DNA of 64,000 nucleotides from Suillus spraguei (taxonomy: Eukaryota > Basidiomycota > Agaricomycetes > Boletales > Suillaceae), in assembly GCA_016800925.1 (NCBI GenBank), contig JABCPU010000134.1, forward strand, positions 62,001 to 126,000, given 5' to 3'. How positions within the stretch are numbered: position 1 is the stretch's first letter; every line of letters begins with the position of its first letter. Of this stretch, positions 33,707 through 45,337 are shown in pieces. A program made the position numbers and the translations under genes. Under the pieces are notes generated by a model. The model did no database searches and was not told where the DNA came from. It was given only the letters and a program-made list of their open reading frames with translations.

Positions 33707-34859
33707 AGTTGTCCTGGTTAGCATAATAGATAGGATCATCGGAGAACTCATAATCCTCGTCAAGAACTGATCCACTCATCATATAAGTTGCTTCCTCAGC
33801 CCCTGCATGACATTTGGAATCATGTCTGCTTGCTGCACAAGTTCATTCGTCATCAAGTTGCATCTCCCACTTATGAAGTTCATCATAAAATCCATCATCC
33901 TTTCAAGTGAGAGCAAATGGCAGGGTATTGGTGAACTGAGGACAATATAAGGAAAGATAAGTGGGTGCCCAATACTGGCAGACGCGACATTGATAGTCAG
34001 GACAGTTCTTTTGACGATGTCCTAGCATGCCACAGACGTGACATTTCATGTTTTTGTTGGGGTTAGAAGTCGAAGTATGGAGTGGTGTGGGTGTGATGGT
34101 ACAGCAATGAGGACTCGTGGTGGAACATGGACATTTCTTTCCTTGTTTATGAGTGATGCACCATAAAGCTCATTCATTACTAGAACAAATTTCTTCAGTT
34201 TGTTCACTAGTAAGAGTGTATGGCAACAGGGATGGCATGATAGTGGCTGCCACGAGCAGCTCGTTGGGATCAGAGGAGGTTGTAGGCCCTAAGGCTTCTA
34301 CAAGAACAGGAGTGGCGGGGTCAGAGGGTCCTTCGATGATGGCATTGGTGGTGTGAGTGACTTCCTGAACAGCAGCAAGTAGGCCAGTAAGGGCAACAAT
34401 GTTAGAGCGACTGCCCATAGTACGGGTGGAAGGCAAAGGAACTGGGAGTGGATTTCCTTGTGGAGAAGGGGGTCGAGCAACACCTGCTTGTTGTTCGGCC
34501 ATGATGTGAATAGCTGTTTCAACATCAGCTTTAAAAGAATCAGGAAGCAGAAGCAACCCGTAAGCGCGAATGCATTTCTGAAGGTGTAGGATTTGTTGAT
34601 GACATGTATCATTTGTGATATTGTTGCATAGTCTTTCAATGAGGGTGGCAGTGCGTATGCTGTTGACAATGAGGATAGTGACAAAGGCATCTCTGCCTGT
34701 AAAGATCTTTCTGATTTCAAGGGCATGTCCCTTGCATAAGAGGGCGGCTTGAATGAAGGAATTTCGATTGATGTTTCTGATGAGGTTGTTGTATTGGTCG
34801 GCAGTGGAGTAGGTTTCAGTGGTGATGGGGGTAACATAGGACATAGGGAAAGAAGGCAT
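33707..34859 (-). pseudogene. Extra 3' ORF of Gypsy-minus (ORFx), helical protein with CCHC zinc knuckle
   Basis: About 383 codons from ATG 34859 (MPSFPMSYVTPITTETY), after the chromodomain end of pol and before the polypurine tract. The N-terminal half is helical: AALLCKGHALEIRKIF, LIVNSIRTATLIERL, CHQQILHLQKCIRAYGLLLL. A Pro-rich linker follows. The C-terminus has CHVCGMLGHRQKNC (C-x2-C-x4-H-x4-C), a second Cys cluster and an acidic end (EDYEFSDDPIYYANQDN). Three TGA stops (34170-34172 and two within 33.85-33.93 kb) look like former CGA. Gypsy-B has a clear homologue in the same place. Function is unknown; the knuckle suggests nucleic-acid binding. It is not gag-like in position and shows no signal peptide or membrane segment, so it is not an obvious envelope. 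Confidence 0.7.
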
Positions 34860-34899
34860 ATTGAAATGTTACAGGATGTGGGAGTGGTTATTGGAGGAT

Positions 34900-37650
34900 T
34901 ATAGAGCATGTTGCTTTTTATAAGCGTTGAGGATTCTAGCAGAGTTCTTCAAGTTCTTTTCTGGGAGCCATTTATTATCTCCCAATGAGTATCCTTTCCA
35001 ACTTAAAAGGTATTGTTGGCGATTACCGGTGCCTTTGTGGGAAAGAATTGCTTTGATTTCATATTATTCTTCTTCTTCAATGACGTCAGGCGGTGGTTCA
35101 AGGAAGTTTGGGCCATGTACGTCATTTTTGCTATAGGATGATAGGAGGCTGGCATGGAACATGGAATGAATCTTCCACTGCAGAGGGAGTTTGAGCGTAA
35201 ATGTGATAGGAGATAAGACTGCAATAATTGGAAATGGTCCATATCATTTTGGTGCAAGTTTCTGCGATGGGAGTTTGAGTCTAAGATTAGTGGCTGATAA
35301 CCAAACCTTATCTCCAATCTTCCATGGCTTATACTTATCTTTTCTAGATTGTTCTGCCATTATTTGCATGGCAATATTATGGCATGCTATTGCTTCTTCT
35401 CGGATCTTCTGCCGCGGGGACAGTTGAATCAGGGATAAGATGGGGAATAGTGCAGGGTTCATATCCCATCATGAGAAAGAATGGAGAAGCATTTCAGGCA
35501 TCGTGCTTTCAGTGGTTATGAACAAATTCAGCAATGGGAAGGTGTTCAACTCATTCTTCTGGGTTATTGCGGCAATAGATGCGACAGTAAGTTTCAAGTT
35601 CTTGGTTCAAATGTTCTGTCTGACCATCAGTTTGTGGATGATAAGCGGTTGAAGGTGCAATGGTGTAGTTAAGAAGGTGAGCAAGTTCTTTTGAGAATTG
35701 GGAAAGGAACTGCAGCCCTCTGTCAGAAATAACTTTGTCATGGAGACCAAATTGTTGATAGACATGTTTCAGAAATAGTTTAGCCACGCCTTTGGAAGTC
35801 ATTGTTGTAAGACAAGGAAGGATAATTATTCCCTTCATAAGGCCATGGTCCACCACAACCATGATACTATCAAAGCCCCCGGAGACAGGGAGGTCAGTGA
35901 TCAGATTAACAGAGAGCTGAGAGAATGGGCGAGTTGCCAAAGAGGAAATGGGGACAAGGGGAGGATGGACAGGGTGAGTATCCACTTTCATTTGCTGACA
36001 AAGGGCGCAACCCTCAACATATTTCTGAATATCATGCTTCATGTTTCACCAATTCCTCCATTTTAAAGTGGCCAGGATGACCCGCAGTAGGATGATCATG
36101 ATAACGATGGAGGGTAGTGGAGTGTTGAGCCGTGGAAATGTAGGCATGATTCTTAAAATAGAGAACCCAATTGATAATCTTCCATTTGGAAAGGGCAGAC
36201 TTTATAGGAGGGAGGCAGACACCATCTAGTGTGTCAGAGGCCGTTTTGAACACAAGATCATCTAGAGGATCAGAAGTAGCGAGTACATCAAGGAGATCAT
36301 TGTTGAGAAGCCGAATGAAAAGGGAGTCAGGAAGGAGCACAGTGTCTTTGTTGTCATGAGAACCATTATCATAGTCTGGTCGGCAAGAGAGAGCATCTGG
36401 AACTGCCAATTTTGTTCCAGCGACATGATGTAGTTCTATGTCAAAAAGGGAAAGAATAGGCTGCCAATGTGCTTGTCATTGAGTGATTTTCTGGGTAGTA
36501 TGAAAGTAAAGGAGGTTCTTATGATCCGTGAATATGAGGACTTGGTGTGGACTTCCCTCAAGATAGTAATGTTACTCATTTAAGGCGTGGATTACAGCAA
36601 GTAATTTCCTATCGAAGATTTGATAGTTTTTTTCCGTGGGATTGAGTGATTGGGAGAGATATGCACATGGATGGTATACACTGTTTTCATCAGTCTATAA
36701 AAGGCCAGCACCCATTGCAACAAGGGAAGTGTCGGTGGCAATTGCAAATTGCCAGGAGGGATCTGGATTATGGAGTACCGGCTGCTTCATAAAGCGTTCT
36801 GTTAAATCCATGAATGTATCTTGACACTGCATTGTCCAGGAAAATGGGGTGTCTTTCTTTGTTAGGTTGATAAGCGGTCATGTGATATCGGAGTAATGGG
36901 AAATGATCATGCGATAGAAGTTACAGAAACCAAGGAAAGACCGAACATCCTTTACTGATTTAGGTGTTGGCCAATCTGCAATTCCTTTTGTCTTGGTGTC
37001 ATCCATAGCAACTTGTCCGGGCTGTATGATCATACCAAGGTACTCCACTTCATTCGCATCGAAGGTACATTTTTCTGGCTTCAAAAATAAATGTTCCTGT
37101 CATATTTTCATCAATACACGCCAGGTTCGTTCTCAGTGTTCTTCCATAGTTGTCGAAAATATTAGGATGTCATCCATATAAATAACCATCCATCCTTCGT
37201 TGATTTCTTGTTAGAATGTTCGGTTCATGTAGGCTTGGAAAGTGGCTGGAAAATTACAGAGACCGAAGAACATGACATTTGGCTCATAGAGGCTGAATTC
37301 AGTAGTAAAGGCTGCTTTCCAGCGGTCATCGGGGTGAATACGGATGTTATTATATCTGGAGTGTATATCCATTTTGGTGAAGAACTGAGCATTATGAAGT
37401 CATGCGACGAGAGAGACTGGAAGAGGAAGTGGGTAAGCATTCTTGACTGTCCAATCATTGATGTATCTATAATCTTGGCAAGGCCAGAGTTCTCCACTTT
37501 CTTTCCTAAGGCTAAGCTGCTCCAGTGAATTGTGCAGTTCTTTGACAGCCAACCAGAACTCAAGAACAACCAGCAGTATGAGGGTTGATTTAGTCCCACC
37601 TGTTCTTGCAGGTGGCATGTTGAAACCAGCAATAACACTACTGAGTCAGT
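34900..37650 (-). pseudogene. Gypsy-minus pol: RT, RNase H, integrase, chromodomain
   Basis: Reading leftward from about 37.65 kb: RT with [29 protein letters not shown] and catalytic YMDDILIFS. The RT connection follows (EYLGMIIQPGQV, SFLGFCNFYR), then RNase H (FAIATDTSLVA). The integrase has an HHCC motif (HRYHDHPTAGH...CALCQQMK) and core Asp/Asp/Glu (VNLITDLP, VISDRGLQF, NQELE). A C-terminal IGDKVWLSATNLRLKLPS block leads into a chromodomain (YLLSWKGYSLGDNKWLPEKN) with one stop. The chromodomain makes it a chromovirus. Gag, protease and the 5' LTR are missing on the right, and several stops and frame shifts are present. Confidence 0.9.
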
Positions 37651-37660
37651 ACCACAAGAC

Positions 37661-37957
37661 ATGCCGAGGCATCAAAATTGGATGCACACACCATTTGGTG
37701 ACTATCAACTGCAGCCTATCCCTCAACCCTTGATGTCATGCATGGATCTTCCCCCACCTGGCAGGTATGTGCCTTCATATTATCCCATGCACCAATTGGT
37801 GCCTCCACCTATTCCCCATTTTGCGCTGGCAGCTGGTAGTAGAGCGGATTTTCAAGTTGGTGCTGAGGTACAAATGTATGATGTTGTGCGCGGTCAACCT
37901 TATTCAGGACCATATCACCAGTACACTCACAATAATTACATGAATCACGATACTTGA
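37661..37957 (+). CDS. Unrecognised Pro/Tyr/Gln-rich ORF fragment
   Basis: A 98-codon frame (MPRHQNWMHTPFGDYQLQP...), rich in Pro, Tyr, Gln and His, ends YTHNNYMNHDT before TGA. The composition resembles the disordered tail of a eukaryotic regulatory protein. It abuts the broken 5' side of Gypsy-minus, so it may be the last exon of a disrupted host gene or chance. No domain is recognised. The following 400 bp (to 38390) show nothing else. Confidence 0.25.
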   Translation: MPRHQNWMHTPFGDYQLQPIPQPLMSCMDLPPPGRYVPSYYPMHQLVPPPIPHFALAAGSRADFQVGAEVQMYDVVRGQPYSGPYHQYTHNNYMNHDT

Positions 37958-38396
37958 TAATAATATGTTGTTGTATTCATGATTTATCAGAGCATTAAGC
38001 TTCAATCTTCCAGTTCGACAACTCAATGCCAACAGATCAAGAGTGCGGTGTGGAGAGTCAAAGTTGGCTGTGCTGGTGCTATGCTGAGGTGTGACTCGAT
38101 GTGACCATATTTTGCAGATTAGCAGTCAGACCCTGAATTTTCTTGGCTTTCATCCGACACCACACCACAAAATCCTAAAAATGAGAAAAAATCAGATCTA
38201 TATAGAGGCGGTATGAATCTACAACACCCTAAATTCGTGGAAGACAATATGAAGTGATTGACGAGCTACAAAAGATTTGCTGAAAATGTTGCAGATTACC
38301 TGGAATGATAGTATGCAAGATTTGTTTCAAAATGTGATTGATAAATTTGGCATTCTTACAATATATTTTGATGTGGTGAAAATACAAAATGTAGAA

Positions 38397-38693
38397 GAGC
38401 AGGAAAATCCTAGATGAAATTCTACATCTCGTACACCATTTTGACACATGAAAAGAAAGTAATTTAACCGACAATGAGATTTGAATAAAAATGATCAAAC
38501 ATTTTGATTCAAATATTGCATGGGGTGAAATTTTAGGAAAATTTGAAATTAAAACATTAAAAACACATTTTGCCAGTTTGAAAGGAGTTTTACTCCATGC
38601 AAGATTCAAATCTCGCTGTTGGTTAAATTACTTTCGTTTCATGTGTCAAAATGGTGTATGAAATGTAGAATTTCATCCAGGAATTTCCTGCTC
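38397..38693. repeat. 297-bp hairpin (MITE-like) element
   Basis: GAGCAGGAAAATCCTAGATG... (38397-38486) is the inverse of 38606-38693 with a few mismatches. The pairing continues inward (ATTCAAAT..GCATGGGGTGAAAT against ACTCCATGCAAGATTCAAAT). Nearly the whole segment can fold back. It ends 2 bp before an LTR1 start. Confidence 0.7.
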
Positions 38694-39222
38694 TTTGTCA
38701 TATACCATACATCTGATCTCAGATCTGATCTGATCGATTCTACTTCCGTCTGGTGTAAAGATACAACCTAACCTGGACTGTAGATAAACTACCTCCTAAG
38801 TTAGTATGTGTGGTCTTGCGCTCCTTCTAGTCTGCTTCACTTGCGAAACAAGAGCATTCGACCCTAAAGGGGGATGGGGGATGCCTGTTAGTATAGTTAA
38901 ATCCAAGTCAAACCAGTGAGCTAAAGTAGTGTCATAGTCAGCGGTAAGTTGCCACGGTCAGCGGTGATGCTGCCGGAACTAGCATAGTAAGTAGCGGTGT
39001 CATATACTGTACATTCAGGTCCGATCCATAGACATCCGGACACCCAATCCATACATCCTAGTCCACCCATCCAATCCAGCTCACATATCCAATCCACCCA
39101 TCAATCCATATCCATCCATATCTAATCCATATCCATATCCGACTCAGTCCATCCATCTGATCTGATCCACCCATGTGATCCATGTTCATATCCAATCCAT
39201 GTCCATATCCATATCCAATCTG

Positions 39223-39693
39223 TGTTACGAACTGGGGTGGCGTCACCAGCAACAGTGATAAGACACAGGCGGTCTGCTGGAAGGTTCGTCTACATTCAAA
39301 AGAGAATGAGAGCTACTACTAGGAAAGGTTCCAAGTAGGATCAAGGGTTCAGTCAAAGAGTCACAACTCTAAGACAATCAGTAGAATAGAGACTAAGGCT
39401 AAGGAGTGCTTAGACTTAGAGACGATTCAGATGACTTAGGTTGGAGACCTAAGCAAAGGATATTCCAGGTAAAACCCAGTAAGATTAAAGTAAGGTATAC
39501 AAGCATAATACAACGTGCTTAAATAAGCCAATATGTGCGCACGGACCAAGAGAGATGTGAGAACATAAGTGCATATCCAAAGAAGGAAGGCAACTATAGT
39601 ACAGATGCGTTGAGCATATAAGTCAGAGTCACGTTATGTAATATACATGGTAAAGAAGACGAAAAATGAATAGGGGTACATACAACTGTAACA
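39223..39693 (+). repeat. Solo LTR3 with TSD ATCTG
   Basis: 471 bp from TGTTACGAACTGGGG to CAACTGTAACA. ATCTG precedes (39218-39222) and follows (39694-39698). Confidence 0.93.
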
Positions 39694-40330
39694 ATCTGTG
39701 TCCATATCCAATCCATGCTCATATCCGAAACTATTCCGCGCACCTGCATGTTACGCCTTTTAGATTAATACCTGTGTCCGGCTTTCGGTTATCTCTGCAC
39801 CTCTGGCTTTTGGTTATCTTGACTTCCGTCTTGATAAGATTTTTCATACAAGTCTTATTTCTGAGTTCATAGCCTTGTGTTCTGCAATGCCTCAGACATA
39901 GCCTCGGACTATCCTTACTTGCCTTCTGGCATGCTACCTACAGTATATAAACTTGTAGTACAACTCCTGCAGACCTCAGTCTGATCATTGCTTTCCTACT
40001 TCTGTATATTCCTTTGACTTCTATATCTTGTTACCATGTCTATATAAATCTGTTTCCGTTCTCGCACTTGGGCTCTGGCCTTTGTAAGCTTCCGACTCAG
40101 ACCTATGGGATCATTCCCTAGGCTGGAGCCTTGATCCTATGTCCTATATCCTTTTTGGACTTCATCCATTTCCTGTCGCTCATCTGTTTCACCTCTGACT
40201 CTACCTTTGGTAGTCTTATCCTGTCTGTTTCTATTCTGGACTTTGTCTGGAGTAGTCTATAATCTCCTTCTATGATATCCAGACCTACTCCTCTATAGTA
40301 GTTCAATACCTCCCCTAAGATCCATAGAGC

Positions 40331-40440
40331 TATGCTCCTCCGCTCCTCCGCTCCTCCGCTCCTCCGCTCCTCCGCTCCTCCGCTCCTCCGCTCCTCTGCT
40401 CCTCCGCTCCTCTGCTCCTCTGCTCCTCTGCTCCTCTGAG
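40331..40440. repeat. 8-bp minisatellite (GCTCCTCC)n
   Basis: About 13 tandem GCTCCTCC/GCTCCTCT units inside LTR4. The same tract is shorter in the other LTR4 copies. It produces spurious RSGGAEER-repeat frames on minus. Confidence 0.9.
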
Positions 40441-41600
40441 CTCCGGACCTTCGGACCCCTAGTCCTCCGGATCCATCCAATCCTATCCTCTGACATCTAT
40501 GGATCATCTTTCCCTCCGGAGCTCTGCTCCTATCCTGCCCTGGACTTTGTCCAGCGGTCCATCTTTCATTTGTTCTACTTGGAGCTTGTTCCAGTAGTGT
40601 TACCATTACTCCCTACCTTCCGGAAATAGTTCCGGCACATTCCTGTGCTCATCCGGAAGTCCATCGGAGCTCTGTCAAGCTATCCTGCCTTAGAGTTCGT
40701 CCGGACCCTCCCTCCGGACTTCACCAGAACTCTCCCTTGGACTTCATCCAAAATTAAGGGCACATACTCAGGTAAGGGGCACAGCATACGAGCTGAGGCC
40801 AAGCCCCTTTGAATTTACAACCCTCCGGTACAACCCCATGTAAGACCAGGACTTCTTACTAATCTCCAGTTTTGCATGGTCGTAACAGTGAGGCAGCTGT
40901 GGCACAAGGCGACATGTAATAAGACTTGCTGTGGATTCAGTGATAACAAACATAAAAAAAACAATGCACCAAATGGAGCTATGCGGACATGGCAAGGACA
41001 TGGGAGGGCATTGGTAAGTGGAACATGGTACAGCAGTCAGTACGGTGTGCGGTAAGCGTGAGATACCACCGGCAATGCTAAAGGAGTAAGATGGCCTTTG
41101 GACTGGTGGAGATTCCTATAGACATGAGACGTGCACCAAAAGATAGGGTTTTAAGGCCAGTGCCAATATGTTCATTACACCGGTCCACAGATCCTGTCCA
41201 GACCACCCATCCGAAAGTCCCTACCTCTCACACCCTAACTCCCTTGTGGACATCTGCATCTACCTCCTTTCGGCAATCCTCCTGTCTCCAGTATTCCAGC
41301 TGTGTATATTTCCTTCCTGATTACTGATCCGTTACCTGTGTCTCATTTCCAACTCATGCTTACTGATCCGCTGTGCATTGACTAATAGACTTCCATTATA
41401 CATCGTACATAGCCCTCGGTCCCGGACTCCTTGATTATCCGTGCTAGTTACTTACAGTATATAAACCACTTGTAAATCTCTGTAGAACCTTAGTTTGAAT
41501 ATCATCTTAGATTCTGCTCATTCTGTTCCTCCAGACTTGAGTTGCTTCCAGCTCTGGTCATCTTCCGAGACTTAGGATTGATTATAATAGTCTATATCTC

Positions 41601-42347
41601 TGTTAAGACAGTGCTCAAAGGGTGAAAGATCCGAAGGGCTTTGGCCTCAGTTCGTACACTGTGCCCCTTTCCTGAGTAATGCCCCTTATTTCAGAGGATA
41701 GGTATATGTCCAAAGATCCAGAAGTGGTCACATGACAGATCCGGACGTCCGAAGGTATTGGATATGATGCATCTGAAGGTTATCTGGAACGTGGAGATGA
41801 TACGAGGAATAAGAGTAGTCTTGGAATGAGTTCCTAACTAGAAACTAACAGAGGTAGACTACCTGAAGGTAGAGTCGGAGATGTAGACTTATAGGAATGA
41901 ATCCTAAGTCTTGGAAGATGACTAGACCTGGAAGTACTCAAGTCCAGAGGAACAGATTAAACAGAATCTAAGATGATATTTGAACTAAGGTTCTATGGAG
42001 ATTTACAAGTGGTTTATATACTGTAAGTAACTAGCATGGATAATCAATGAGTCTGGGACTGAGGGCTATGTATGATGTATAACGGAAGTCTATTATTTAA
42101 TGCACAGCAGATCAGTAAGCACAAGTCGGAAATGAGACACAAGTAATGGATCAGTAACCAGGAAGGACATATACACAGCCAGAATACCGGAGACAGGAGG
42201 ATTGCTGAAAGGAGGTAGACGCAGATGTCCACAAGGGAGTTAGAGTGTGAGAGGGAGGGACTTTTGGATGGGTGATCCGGACAGGATCTGTGGACCGGAT
42301 GGAAGTAGGATAGATCTGATCTGAGATCAGAAGTATGGTATATGACA
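41601..42347 (+). repeat. LTR1 inserted in LTR1
   Basis: 747 bp from TGTTAAGACA to GGTATATGACA, opposite in orientation to the host LTR1. Flanks are ATCTC (41596-41600) and ATCTT (42348-42352), a 5-bp duplication with one change. Confidence 0.88.
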
Positions 42348-42681
42348 ATCTTCAACTCTACCTTTGGGTAGTCTACCTCTGTTAGTTTCTAGTTAGGAAC
42401 TCATTCCGAGACTAGCCTTATTCCTCGTTCCATCTCCACATTCCAGATAACCTTCGGACATGTCATATCTGATACCTTCGGACATCTGGATCTGTCACGT
42501 GACCACTTCTGGATTTTTGGACGTATACCTATCCTCTGAAAAAAGGGGCATTACTTGGGAAAGGGGCACAGTGCACAAACTGAGGCCAAAGCCCTTCAGA
42601 TCTTTTACCCTTTGAGTATGGTCTTAACAGTATATTCGAACTCACACCTTTCTGAGTACATTCTTCAAATCATCCCACATC

Positions 42682-43572
42682 TGTTACAAGAACACCTTCT
42701 TGCACCCCTACTATCATTTTTCCTCCTATGCGTCACCGTCTACTCTCGTCCCGATGAGGCCTCCATCCTCATCCTCTGCTACCTTGTCTGGCTTGCCATC
42801 GTCACTCCCTACCTCGCCTATGCTCATCTCCTCCATCGTCGCTGAACATGCCCTCTTTGCATGCCTTCTACCTCCTCTGCGCCTATACGCGCCTCTCCCA
42901 CTTTGCGCACTTCAAGTGCCTCCTCTGCACTCGTCACATCATTACCTTGCGCTTCAACACACACACTCACTCAGTTCACGGGGACTCCCTGTCTACCTTC
43001 AAGGATGTCTTGGTATTGTGTTATGCTTTATCCTTTTACCATTTACCTTTCTTGACTCGTGCGTTGCCTCATTGGCTCGTACCCTTTATACCTTTGGCTC
43101 TGCACTTATGACTCCTTCGCGCACATGCACATTCTCATTGGTTGATATGCCTCTGACTCGTTTACAAGCATGCATCCTCTTATTGGTTATCTGCCTTCAT
43201 ACTTAATTCAGCAATACTTATGTATTCGTGCTCCGCTTCAATCTTACATATAAATATGCGCAGATAGCCTTTGTATTTCTTTAACTTGAATCTACTTGAT
43301 CTTCGACCCTGAACTTCCTTTTGATAAGCTTTTTATAAGCTTATCGGCTATATTCGAACTTCGTAGAAGCTCATTGCTTCTACGTCTTTGATCATCATCA
43401 AGAACCTCGTCCCTGTGACGTAGGTTGTGAGACAGCGCGTAGCGCCCACCTCCGACCAATGCAACTAGCGCACTCCGTGCTAGGGGACTGATATGCACAG
43501 GCCGCCGCTCTTGATAGAGCGCCCGTCGCAGACACCACTCAAGTTCATTAGCACCTGGCTAGGTCGCTAACA
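42682..43572 (+). repeat. LTR5, 5' LTR of Gypsy-A
   Basis: 891 bp from TGTTACAAGAACACC to GTCGCTAACA. It has a TATAAATA box near 43250 followed by CTTTAACTTGAATC, so U3 and R are recognisable. The internal region with gag follows directly. I do not recognise a tRNA-complementary primer site after it. Confidence 0.82.
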
Positions 43573-43577
43573 ACATC

Positions 43578-44658
43578 ATGCCTCCCTGTAAAACTCAGAA
43601 CACCCTCCAAGGAGCAAGACTTGGTCTGATCCAATGAGATCCCACACCCATTGTCTAAACATTTACCAGCTTCTCTCAATGCCATGCAAGCATGAGTGAC
43701 ATAGGCAAAAAGACCGGATCCAGTTACACCAACCCAGAACACAGATGACCCAGACTCCAATCCATGTCCGACCATCTGCTTTGATGATGAGCTGTGCAGT
43801 AATCCACCAGATGATGAAGGTGATGATCCAGATGATGAGGATCTGGATAATGAGGAAGATAATAACCATCTGAACCCTCAAGACTGGGTCTTAGCTCAAC
43901 TATCCGTAGCCATTAATCACCTCGCTCGCAGTAGCTGTTGTACCACCACCTTGGCAGATAGCAAAGTCAAAATCTGTGAACCAGATACCTTCGACGGATC
44001 CAAGCCTCACAAGCTCTGAGCATTCTTTGTCCAGTGTGAGCTCAACTTCCAGAGCAAACCTAACACTTTCTGTTCTGGACGCGCTAAAGTCAACTTCGCC
44101 CAATCCTACCTCAAGGGTATGGCTCTCGAGTGGTTTGAACCGGATCTCCTTTTGGACAGGTATAGTAACCATCCAGACTGGATGGATGATTACTCCAAGT
44201 TCATGCTTGAGCTTCAAACCAACTTTGGACCTCATGATCCCTCCAGAGATGCAGAAATGCAGTTAGAGCAACTCCATATGCATGATGGACAGCGCATGAA
44301 CAAGTACATTGTGGAATTCCAGCAACTTGCCTCCCAAGTAAGCAAATGGGGGGATGGAGCTCTACAACACCAGTTCTACAATGGACTTCTGGCCCGAATC
44401 AAAGATGAGATTAGTCGCATGGGTAAACCCACTACCCTTTTGGAGTTCAAGACTCTTGCCCAAACCATCGACACCCGTTACTGGGAACAGAGGGGTGAAG
44501 TCACCCAAGAGAGTAAAGCCACCTCCTCTAACCCTCCTAGGCAGCCAGCATCCAACCGGACGAACTCCAACTTGTCCGGATCCGATACACCCAGATCCAG
44601 TAAACCCAGATCCTCTACAACCTCCTCTGCACCAAATCCACTTCGCATGCTGCCAAAG
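43578..44658 (+). pseudogene. Gypsy-A gag
   Basis: From ATG 43578 an acidic, Asp/Glu-rich N-terminus (broken by stops) leads into the Ty3-type capsid region: ICEPDTFDGSKPHKL, CELNFQSKP, AQSYLKGMALEWFEPDLL and FQQLASQVSKWGDGALQHQF. A Ser/Thr/Pro-rich tail follows. TGA at 44017-44019 (KL-stop-AFFVQ) was probably CGA. The frame is cut at 44663 by an LTR5 insertion, and no zinc knuckle is visible on either side of the cut. Confidence 0.85.
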
Positions 44659-45337
44659 GCCGTTGTTACAAGAACACCTTCTTGCGCCACTACTATCATT
44701 TTCCCTCCTATGTATCGCCATCTACTCTTGTCCCGACGAGGCCCCCACACTCATTCTCCGCTGCCTCATCTGGCTCGCCCTTGTCACACCTTACCTCGCC
44801 TATGCCTGCCTCCTTCATCGTCATCGCTAAGTGCTTACCCCTCGTGCACTTCGCGCCCACTCCTGCATCTCACGCTTCATGCGCACTCTTTGCACCTCAC
44901 CCCTCTCCTTGTGCTTCAACACGCGCTACCCTTTGGTTCTTGGACTATGATTGGTGTCATATTTCCTTTTATCTTTTCCTTTGCATTTTCCTTCTTGACT
45001 CGTGCATTGCCTCATTGCTTGTACCCTGTATACAGTGGCTCAAAAAACTGTCCGCATGTTTTGGCATTTTTCACTATCTATAATATTGTGTGAGAACAAA
45101 CAAATGCCTCAAAAACATGCTTATACCACATTGTAGTATGGCTTCAGGGCTTTCATTTGAGCCCTACACCGTGGGAATCGGTGGAGATATGGTGGAGATA
45201 CAAGGCTCACAAAATGGTGACTCATGCGGACAGTTTTTTGACTCAAGTATTTTACAGTAATAACCAGGTATTCTAGTATTTTGTATGACCTCCCTTGGCT
45301 TTAATTACTGCCTCTATCCTTCTAGGCATACTCTCAA

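Larger units (their letters stand above)
38998..40887 (+). repeat. LTR4 copy inserted in LTR2
   Basis: Begins TGTCATATACTG and ends GCATGGTCGTAACA, so it has TG...CA ends, but no clear duplication is visible. It includes a stretch of (ATCCAT) words (39050-39220), a nested LTR3 (39223-39693), a TATATAAAC box near 39945 and a CTCC minisatellite (40331-40440). Confidence 0.7.
38754..41179 (+). repeat. LTR2 inserted in LTR1, itself interrupted
   Basis: Begins TGTAAAGATACAACC and ends ATGTTCATTACA. It is flanked by CTGG (38750-38753) and CCGG (41180-41183), a 4-bp duplication with one change. LTR4 occupies about 38998-40887 inside it. Confidence 0.82.
38696..42629 (-). repeat. Outer LTR1 split by nested insertions
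   Basis: Pieces 38696-38753, 41180-41600 and 42348-42629 join into one inverted LTR1 (TGTCATATACC...GTCTTAACA). The first gap holds an LTR2 (38754-41179), which itself holds an LTR4 and an LTR3. The second gap holds another LTR1 (41601-42347). Confidence 0.85.

Noticed and set aside
33707..34859. Envelope gene for the gypsy ORFx
   Set aside because: No signal peptide, membrane segment or glycosylation-rich ectodomain; instead it has helical repeats and a zinc knuckle.
40118..40606. Frame with RSGGAEER repeats
   Set aside because: Translation of the 8-bp GCTCCTCC minisatellite within LTR4.
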